From: Leptofilum sp050292445
GTDB taxonomy: Bacteria > Chloroflexota > Anaerolineae > Promineifilales > Promineifilaceae
Reading direction: 5' to 3'
Assembly (NCBI GenBank): GCA_050292445.1
Contig: JBNKLQ010000098.1
Span: 1 to 19,707 of the forward strand
DNA length: 19,707 nt
The notes beneath the pieces were generated by a model. The model was not told the DNA's origin, ran no database searches, and saw only the letters and a list, made by a program, of their open reading frames with translations. This document shows, in pieces, positions 15,438 to 19,707 of the stretch; positions within the stretch are counted from its first letter, which is position 1, and each line of letters opens with the position of its first letter. The position numbers and the translations under genes were made by a program.

Positions 15438-16202
15438 TCATTGACTAAGCAGCAAATTGATGCCAGCACCAATAATCAAAACAGCCAACACCCCCCGAAT
15501 GATGCGCCGATCAACCCGACTGACGGCATAGACACCCAACCAAACGCCCGGGATTGATCCAATCAACAGCAAACCAACCAGTGACCATTCGGTGCGGCCT
15601 GCCAGAGCATAAGTCAATGCAGCAACGTTCGCCAATAAAGCGCCATGCAGCACATCCAAACCTACCAGGTAATTGACGGGAATCGTGAAAAAGATCATCA
15701 GCATAGCCATAATAACGGTACCGCCACCAATGGAAGTCATGCCTACCAAAAAGCCACCCACCGCGCCAATGAGAACCATTGCCAGGGGATGGGGCCACAG
15801 AAGTTCTGTTGACGGACCCGGGCGCAGCAGATTTAGCGCCTGAGCCATGATGATGAACCCAATCAAAATAAGCACGGACCCCAGAAACAGGGGCAAAAAA
15901 CTTTCTGCAATTTTGGGATCCAGGCGCAAGACGAGTTGGGCGCTGACGAAGGAAGCAGGCAGGCTGCCCAACGCCAGCCAGGCGACTTGCTTTGGCACCA
16001 CATTACCATGACGGTAATGTTGGGTGCCGCCCACTATTTTGGTGATTGCGGCGAAGGCTAAATCTGTGCCAATGGCGACGGCTGGCTCCAGCTTCATCAC
16101 AATGAACAGAAATGGCGTCATCAGGGCACCCCCACCCATGCCTGTTAAGCCAATTAGAAAACCGATCACAAAACCAGCACCAATTGGTAACACTGTTGTC
16201 AT
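15438..16202 (-). CDS. TauE/SafE-type membrane permease
   Basis: The 254-residue protein is almost entirely hydrophobic, with seven to eight predicted transmembrane helices in two related halves. Each half starts with a glycine-rich signature: FLIGLTGMGGGALMTPFL near the N terminus and FLVGMTSIGGGTVIMAML after the midpoint. This duplicated pattern is characteristic of TauE/SafE (formerly DUF81) proteins, which move small anions such as sulfite, sulfoacetate or sulfonate-derived sulfur compounds across the cytoplasmic membrane. The substrate cannot be told from sequence, and neighbouring genes give no sulfur-metabolism context. It starts at the ATG at 16202 without a strong ribosome binding site. 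It is divergent from the gene at 16330. Confidence 0.92.
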   Translation of the reverse strand: MTTVLPIGAGFVIGFLIGLTGMGGGALMTPFLFIVMKLEPAVAIGTDLAFAAITKIVGGTQHYRHGNVVPKQVAWLALGSLPASFVSAQLVLRLDPKIAESFLPLFLGSVLILIGFIIMAQALNLLRPGPSTELLWPHPLAMVLIGAVGGFLVGMTSIGGGTVIMAMLMIFFTIPVNYLVGLDVLHGALLANVAALTYALAGRTEWSLVGLLLIGSIPGVWLGVYAVSRVDRRIIRGVLAVLIIGAGINLLLSQ

Positions 16203-16284
16203 ATCTCTGCTCTATTGCTCAAATTGTCAAAATTCTTGATTGTGATGATCTGTTTCTATTAGGATGTAGCCGATTAGGGTACTA

Positions 16285-16314
16285 TTGTACTCAATATAAT
16301 AATCCTGGCATAAT
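16285..16314 (+). promoter_or_regulatory. Possible promoter of the GT87-like gene
   Basis: TTGTAC (16285-16290) is followed after 18 bp by CATAAT (16309-16314). A second perfect TATAAT at 16295-16300 lacks a good -35 box at the right distance. With the first pair, transcription would begin only about 9 nt before the ATG at 16330, which slightly favours the in-frame ATG at 16396 as the real start. Confidence 0.4.
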
Positions 16315-16329
16315 GACGCACGAGACCTA

Positions 16330-17364
16330 ATGATAAAATCCCATATTTCGGGTGTCTCGCTTCAGCCAAAAACAGACAGCGTTTCCGTTACCCTTATGAC
16401 CAATTTCACCCAACCTATTCAACAATATTTCAAAAAGTTTTGGCAGGAAACTTCTTTTGTCCAAAAGATTGGCATTGTCATTATTTTGCAATTTGCCATT
16501 TTTGCGCCCTTTATTGATTCCTCTGGCTACGATTTTTACTCAACTTTTCGTGTGGCGACGCTGACGGGCAATTATGGTCAGAATACCTGGAACCCATATC
16601 CGGCTTATTGGCTGTTGACGCCATTTTCGCTACTGCCGCCGCAGATTGGCTTTCTGTTTTGGAATTTGCTGGCGGCCATGGGGTTTATTGTGGCGATTCG
16701 ACAATTAAACGGCCGTTTCCTCCCTTTTGCCCTTTCCTTACCCTGCTTCTGGCTGCTTTACGTAGGCCAATTTGAAGGCGTCGTGGCTTTGGGCCTGGCC
16801 TTGGGCCTGGCAGCACCGCCGCTGTGGGCCGGATTGGGACTGGTGCTGCTGGCCTTAAAGCCGCAAATTGGCCTGTTTGCCATCCTGTTTATTTTGCTGC
16901 GGCGGCGCGACGTGAAGCTGTTGCTTATTCCGGCGGTGGTTTTTCTGCTGTCGTTGCTGTATTGGGGCTGGTGGCCACTGGAGTGGCTGGATTCGATCAT
17001 TGGCAATCGGGCGACAGGCTATTCGGCCAACATCAGCCTGTGGCCATACTCATTGGTCCTGCTGCCGCTGCTGTTTTTTAAACGGTCGTCGCTGCGGCTG
17101 TGGCTGATTGTACAGAGCCTGATTGTGCCCTATTTTGCCGTTTACTCGCTGGCGATTTTGTATACAATGTGGCTGCCCCTGTGGGCCAATCTGCTCACCT
17201 GGGGATTGTACATTCTGGGCATCTTTTTGCCGGTCAAAATGCCTGGCTTCATCATTCCGCTGGGCTTACTGGCACACCTGGCATACCAAAATCGGGCAGA
17301 ACTGCGGGGGCATGTGGCTGCGGGCCTGGGGGTGGGGGAGTTGGCAGTGGGTAGTGAGAAGTGA
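16330..17364 (+). CDS. Polytopic membrane protein, GT87-like (DUF2029) glycosyltransferase family
   Basis: The 344-residue protein has about eight to nine hydrophobic helices. The segment NPYPAYWLLTPFSLLPP followed by a membrane helix, a GQFEGVVALGLALG stretch and LVLLALKPQIGLFAI matches the pattern I know from GT87 (DUF2029) polyprenol-phosphate-dependent mannosyltransferases: a Pro/Tyr-rich loop, a 'GQ' before a helix, and a 'KPQ' loop. A catalytic acidic residue in the first extracytoplasmic loop may be Asp63 or Asp68 (DSSGYDFYS). It is shorter than typical members (about 400-450), so it may be a reduced relative. The start may be ATG 16330 or ATG 16396; neither has a strong ribosome binding site. 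It could contribute to surface glycan assembly, but this is inference. Confidence 0.7.
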   Translation: MIKSHISGVSLQPKTDSVSVTLMTNFTQPIQQYFKKFWQETSFVQKIGIVIILQFAIFAPFIDSSGYDFYSTFRVATLTGNYGQNTWNPYPAYWLLTPFSLLPPQIGFLFWNLLAAMGFIVAIRQLNGRFLPFALSLPCFWLLYVGQFEGVVALGLALGLAAPPLWAGLGLVLLALKPQIGLFAILFILLRRRDVKLLLIPAVVFLLSLLYWGWWPLEWLDSIIGNRATGYSANISLWPYSLVLLPLLFFKRSSLRLWLIVQSLIVPYFAVYSLAILYTMWLPLWANLLTWGLYILGIFLPVKMPGFIIPLGLLAHLAYQNRAELRGHVAAGLGVGELAVGSEK

Positions 17365-17381
17365 ACGGCCGTTCCTGCCAA
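17341..17381. repeat. Nested inverted repeat at a convergent gene junction
   Basis: TTGGCAG (17341-17347) and CTGCCAA (17375-17381) are perfect 7-bp arms. Just inside the right arm is the 12-bp palindrome GAACGGCCGTTC (17363-17374), one of the few intergenic ACGGCCGT copies. The element spans the end of the GT87-like gene and the 25-bp gap before the convergent acetyltransferase stop. It could help end transcription, though it has no T-run and I do not call it a terminator. Confidence 0.4.
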
Positions 17382-17389
17382 TGATTTTC

Positions 17390-17941
17390 CTAATCTTCAG
17401 AACCAGCATATCCTGGCGTGGAAAACGTCTGCACGCGCATCTCGCCGTAACCAGCTAAACGCTTAATGTCATCAGTGAATTTATCTCCCGTGTAAGAAGC
17501 TATCACATTTTGCCAGAATTTCTGAGCCGGGTGGTTTTCCAGCAGTTGTCGAACCTGCCAGCGACCGGGAAACAGATCGAAAACGACATGGGCAACCAGT
17601 TTGCCGAGACCTTTGTTGCGGAACTTGCGCACAATGAAAAACTCACCAATGTCATGCAGCTGCTCATTATCTTTGTTGAATAGACGGACCAGACAAAATC
17701 CCGCTGTCTCACTGCCGACTAGAATCTTGTACCCTTTTCCTGTCCAACCATTGGGCCACAGGGCGCTTTTATTCTCCGGCGTCTGGCCAAAATAGTAGGG
17801 CTGATCATCCACGCCGCCATACAGACCGTTTTCCGGGCAGGGCCAGCCCATGAACTCCGACATATCATAAATGTAAAACCGGATCAGATTTTGGATAAGC
17901 GTATAATCTGACGCTTCCACTTCAACCAGCGTAAAATCCAC
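17390..17941 (-). CDS. GNAT-family N-acetyltransferase
   Basis: GNAT enzymes move an acetyl group from acetyl-CoA to an amine. The 183-residue protein is a single-domain member. The strand IGEFFIVRKFRNKGLGKLVAHVVFDLFPG holds the acetyl-CoA pyrophosphate-binding loop as RNKGLG, and the later NHPAQKFWQNVI stretch matches the C-terminal GNAT motif B (N-x-x-A-x-x-F/L-W/Y). The start is a GTG (17941-17939), with AGGGGG (17953-17948) in front; that site overlaps the TAG stop of the upstream acetyltransferase gene, so the two are probably co-translated. The acceptor substrate is unknown. Confidence 0.88.
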   Translation of the reverse strand: MDFTLVEVEASDYTLIQNLIRFYIYDMSEFMGWPCPENGLYGGVDDQPYYFGQTPENKSALWPNGWTGKGYKILVGSETAGFCLVRLFNKDNEQLHDIGEFFIVRKFRNKGLGKLVAHVVFDLFPGRWQVRQLLENHPAQKFWQNVIASYTGDKFTDDIKRLAGYGEMRVQTFSTPGYAGSED

Positions 17942-17951
17942 AGATTACCCC

Positions 17952-18863
17952 CTACAAAATATGTTTAATATATCCGTCCAGCAAATGCCACGGTTTGAAG
18001 CCACACGATTGATAAAGTCTGCGAGCCGCTTCGTTTTGCCCAAAATGAGCCACCGTGGCAGATTCCATTCCGGCAGCAGCCATCTGCTGCATGCCATGCA
18101 AAACGATGGCCCGCCCAAACCCACGCCGCCAAAAATCTTTATGGGTGCCAACCGGTTCAAACAATCCGGTGCGATTCAGATGATCGTACCAGGTAACGGT
18201 GAAGGCCACGTAGGTGCCATCGGGTGCCTGAATGACCAATTCTCGTTCGGGCACATAACCTGGAGACGTCATAACCTTGCGGTACAGCTCAGGGGTCCAA
18301 TTTGCGCCACCAAAAGCGGCGTTATGCACCTCGGCCAGAGCAGCCGCATCTTCAACACCTTTCGCTGACTGGAACGAATAGCCATCCGGGAGAACAGGCA
18401 CGTCAACGGCCGTTATTTCCATGCGGTTCAAGATATAGGGTAAGTCATTATCTGCTTCCCAGCCTAGGGCCAGGAGAAGTTCAATGCGAGCCACGTCACC
18501 CTGAAAGGCATCGGCATAGAGACAATCGCCATCAATACCGTACCGGCGCATGAGTTCTACCGTGCGGTCTTCGGCACATTGCAGAACATCTCGTTCAAAC
18601 TCATCGCCGCGCAAATCGGGGCGCACCTGGGCATCAAAGCTCTTGTGGCCAAGGTCCAGCAGCAGCCATGCGGCCACACCTTGACCATCCTCCCAGATCG
18701 TCATAATTTCCGTGGGATCATAATGTTTGTTGCCATTATAAATATGATGGGGGATGTCTCCGGGATGGAGATAGCCACAATGATCGGTCACGGCAATCGC
18801 CGCTGCATTAAACTCTTGGAGCAGTTGGAGATCAGCGTCTCCAGCATATGTGCGATTTATCAT
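17952..18863 (-). CDS. GNAT-family acetyltransferase with tandem domains
   Basis: The 303-residue protein appears to have two GNAT-fold halves. The C-terminal half is canonical, with ELVIQAPDGTYVAFTVTWYD, the acetyl-CoA loop WRRGFGRAIV and the NEAARRLYQSCGF motif. The N-terminal half (residues 1 to about 150) keeps the secondary-structure pattern and an NGNKHYDPTEIMTIWEDG strand pair but has no clear R/Q-x-x-G-x-G/A loop, so it may be a non-catalytic partner domain. I chose the ATG at 18863 because GAGGTGG precedes it at short spacing; a frame extension to 18905 is rich in Gly, Arg and Asp and is not conserved-looking. It lies 10 bp upstream of the next acetyltransferase. The acceptor is unknown. 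Confidence 0.87.
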   Translation of the reverse strand: MINRTYAGDADLQLLQEFNAAAIAVTDHCGYLHPGDIPHHIYNGNKHYDPTEIMTIWEDGQGVAAWLLLDLGHKSFDAQVRPDLRGDEFERDVLQCAEDRTVELMRRYGIDGDCLYADAFQGDVARIELLLALGWEADNDLPYILNRMEITAVDVPVLPDGYSFQSAKGVEDAAALAEVHNAAFGGANWTPELYRKVMTSPGYVPERELVIQAPDGTYVAFTVTWYDHLNRTGLFEPVGTHKDFWRRGFGRAIVLHGMQQMAAAGMESATVAHFGQNEAARRLYQSCGFKPWHLLDGYIKHIL

Positions 18864-19048
18864 ATTTCCACCTCTGTCACGACCATCTTTATGGCCATTT
18901 TGCACACATGCGATTGTCTGTCAACGGGAAACGGCCGTAAACGAAATTGTACCGGCCGTTCCCACCAGGGAAGGGGGCTATTGCGCTGTGACCGGTTAGT
19001 AACTGCCCCACAGCGGTGGATCGGAATTTTTGGGCAGTTTGGTGCCAA

Positions 19049-19360
19049 TTAATCCCAATTTGTAACTTGTATCCACCAAGTATGGCATCTTGATTCCATA
19101 CTTTGGATATCTGGGGTTTTGTTACTCTTGGGTTGGGGGTCTGGGCGTTTGGTGTTTTGGACGGCTTGTGCGTTCTTGACCAGAACGGCACTCTCAGTAC
19201 ATTCAACAATATCATCCAAAACGACAAAGCGGTTTTGGGTCAACTGAATCCTTTTGACATGTTTCAAATTTTGATCCATGACAATGTTGGTAACTTTGCC
19301 CAACTTTTGGCCGTTACGAGCGCTTACAATAGGCATACCAATTATCTCTTTTACATTCAC
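19049..19360 (-). CDS. PRC-barrel domain protein
   Basis: PRC-barrel proteins are small beta-barrels found in photosynthetic reaction-centre H subunits, RimM and many stress- or cell-envelope-associated proteins; they usually mediate binding. Residues 1 to about 65 (NVKEIIGMPIVSARNGQKLGKVTNIVMD and RFVVLDDIVECTESAVLV) match the PRC fold. I take the GTG at 19360 as the start because GGGAG lies 8 nt upstream; an earlier GTG at 19387 is less well placed. The last 35 residues are a low-complexity Pro/Asn/Lys/Gln tail followed by a Trp-rich end, encoded inside an inverted repeat (19054-19132). That end may be an added or frame-shifted tail. No partner gene is evident. Confidence 0.8.
   Translation of the reverse strand: MNVKEIIGMPIVSARNGQKLGKVTNIVMDQNLKHVKRIQLTQNRFVVLDDIVECTESAVLVKNAQAVQNTKRPDPQPKSNKTPDIQSMESRCHTWWIQVTNWD
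19054..19132. repeat. Imperfect fold-back structure in the 3' end of the PRC-barrel gene
   Basis: Four pairs of arms nest around one centre: CCCAA (19054-19058)/TTGGG (19128-19132), GTAAC (19062-19066)/GTTAC (19121-19125), ATCCA (19071-19075)/TGGAT (19104-19108), and AAGTATGG (19078-19085)/CCATACTT (19096-19103). The inner 13 bp have only a 2-nt bulge and a 10-nt loop. No T-run follows on either strand. It occupies the coding tail of the PRC-barrel gene. Confidence 0.6.
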
Positions 19361-19627
19361 GTTAAAGACTCCCTTTGTTTCTTTCACGCTGCTCAGTGAG
19401 CCAGCTGAAATGAAACAAGCATAGTGGAAATTGATGAGCTAGTCATCAAAGTATGTATTCGAATGGAAACTCACAACCTAGTGATTTTTGGGGATTTGAG
19501 TCGGTTAGGACTTTGTGTTAATTGAACCCAAAACCGAAATACCACTATAGCAGGAATTGGGGGTAAATCAAGGCAGTTCGTGGCCAGCTCTTTGTATAGT
19601 GGTGCATTTAGATAGTAGTGCGTTTGA
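19361..19627. other. Non-coding interval between the PRC-barrel gene and the right-edge gene
   Basis: I see no supportable gene here. The interval contains a 7-bp inverted repeat TTGATGA/TCATCAA with a 5-nt spacer (19431-19449), which could be an operator. A weak minus-strand promoter candidate, TTGTGA-17 bp-TACTTT, lies just upstream of it and points toward the PRC-barrel gene. The rest is A/T-rich and unstructured by eye. Confidence 0.5.
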
Positions 19628-19707
19628 TTACAACGGCCGTTCCCGCCGAAGCCGATAGAGTCGTCGGCCAACGAGGACAACCCAGACGAACAGGGATACA
19701 ATGGCAA
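19628..19707 (-). CDS. C-terminal end of a membrane protein (cut by window end)
   Basis: On the minus strand a frame open from the window edge to TAA (19630-19628) encodes 25 residues: a hydrophobic stretch AIVSLFVWVVLVG followed by the basic tail RRLYRLRRERPL. A membrane helix followed by arginines at the very C terminus looks like the final helix of an integral membrane protein whose C terminus is cytoplasmic. The remainder lies outside the window, so the family cannot be named. It includes an ACGGCCGT copy read as Arg-Pro. Confidence 0.5.
   Translation of the reverse strand, partial: AIVSLFVWVVLVGRRLYRLRRERPL

Larger units (their letters stand above)
148..19640. repeat. Dispersed palindromic octamer ACGGCCGT, 38 copies
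   Basis: First bases of the copies: 148, 1002, 1449, 1539, 2127, 2352, 2535, 2702, 3010, 3434, 3730, 3975, 4501, 4759, 5583, 5696, 6561, 7210, 8158, 8452, 8693, 9182, 9328, 9949, 10064, 10895, 11126, 12394, 12642, 13292, 14212, 14875, 14956, 16709, 17365, 18406, 18931 and 19633. Eleven of them extend to AACGGCCGTT. Three are intergenic (10895, 17365, 18931). The 35 coding copies use all three codon phases: 14 as Gly-Arg, 11 as Thr-Ala-Val and 10 as Arg-Pro. With roughly equal base use, about 0.3-0.4 copies would be expected by chance. Single-mismatch relatives lie at 6087, 6218, 6369, 7462, 8497 and 18952. Positions were found by eye, so one or two copies may have been missed. Confidence 0.93.

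Noticed and set aside
19001..19039. 8-bp inverted repeat AACTGCCC/GGGCAGTT downstream of the PRC-barrel gene, possible terminator
   Set aside because: The loop is 23 nt long and no T-run follows on either strand, so it does not qualify as an intrinsic terminator.
148..19640. Octamer copies as a CRISPR array, integration sites or a coding repeat
   Set aside because: Spacing is irregular, the copies are only 8-10 bp long, flanks are unrelated, and all codon phases are used.
19471..19707. A 78-residue minus-strand reading frame at the right edge
   Set aside because: Composition is not protein-like and no family is recognisable. A different minus-strand frame ending at 19628 gives a membrane helix with a basic tail and fits better.

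Overview
This 19.7-kb window is ordinary bacterial chromosome, densely coding and of mid GC content. I see no insertion sequence, prophage, CRISPR array or rRNA. Gene content does not fix the phylum. A Chloroflexota (Anaerolineae-like) origin is my best guess, from the mix of genes, the intergenic 'cgcagat' hairpins and the many copies of a short palindrome; treat it as low-confidence inference.

Layout. (1) Positions 2-2143, plus strand: end of the histidine-degradation genes, with the C-terminal half of urocanate hydratase (hutU) and a complete imidazolonepropionase (hutI). (2) Positions 2340-10709, plus strand: a tightly packed operon that I do not recognise as a described pathway. It encodes a condensation-carrier-thioesterase NRPS-like protein with no adenylation domain, a free-standing acyl carrier protein, an acyl/aminoacyl-AMP ligase, an asparagine-synthetase-type amidotransferase, an enlarged NAD-synthetase-like enzyme, and finally the housekeeping gene prmC. 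Start and stop codons overlap at three junctions. A strong bidirectional terminator closes the unit. (3) Positions 10774-11758: tRNA-Gly(CCC) on the minus strand and a PhoB/OmpR-type regulator with a degenerate receiver on the plus strand, transcribed from divergent sigma70-type promoters. (4) Positions 11842-16202, minus strand: rpsT (S20, TTG start) with promoter and terminator, a class I methyltransferase, glycogen branching enzyme glgB and a TauE/SafE-type permease. (5) Positions 16330-19707: a GT87-like polytopic membrane protein (plus), then minus-strand genes for two GNAT acetyltransferases, a PRC-barrel protein and the last residues of a membrane protein cut by the window edge.

How the genes may work together. 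The central operon has what is needed to activate a carboxylic acid, load it on a carrier protein, make an amide or ester bond with a condensation domain and release the product with a thioesterase. Two further ATP-pyrophosphatase-fold enzymes could convert carboxylates to amides. The product cannot be read from sequence, and no phosphopantetheinyl transferase or transporter lies nearby.

The most striking signal is not a gene. The palindrome ACGGCCGT occurs 38 times by my count, about once per 520 bp, where fewer than one copy is expected. The 35 coding copies are spread almost evenly over the three codon phases (14 Gly-Arg, 11 Thr-Ala-Val, 10 Arg-Pro), so it appears to be kept as DNA rather than as protein. 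It resembles the cyanobacterial HIP1 phenomenon with a different octamer.
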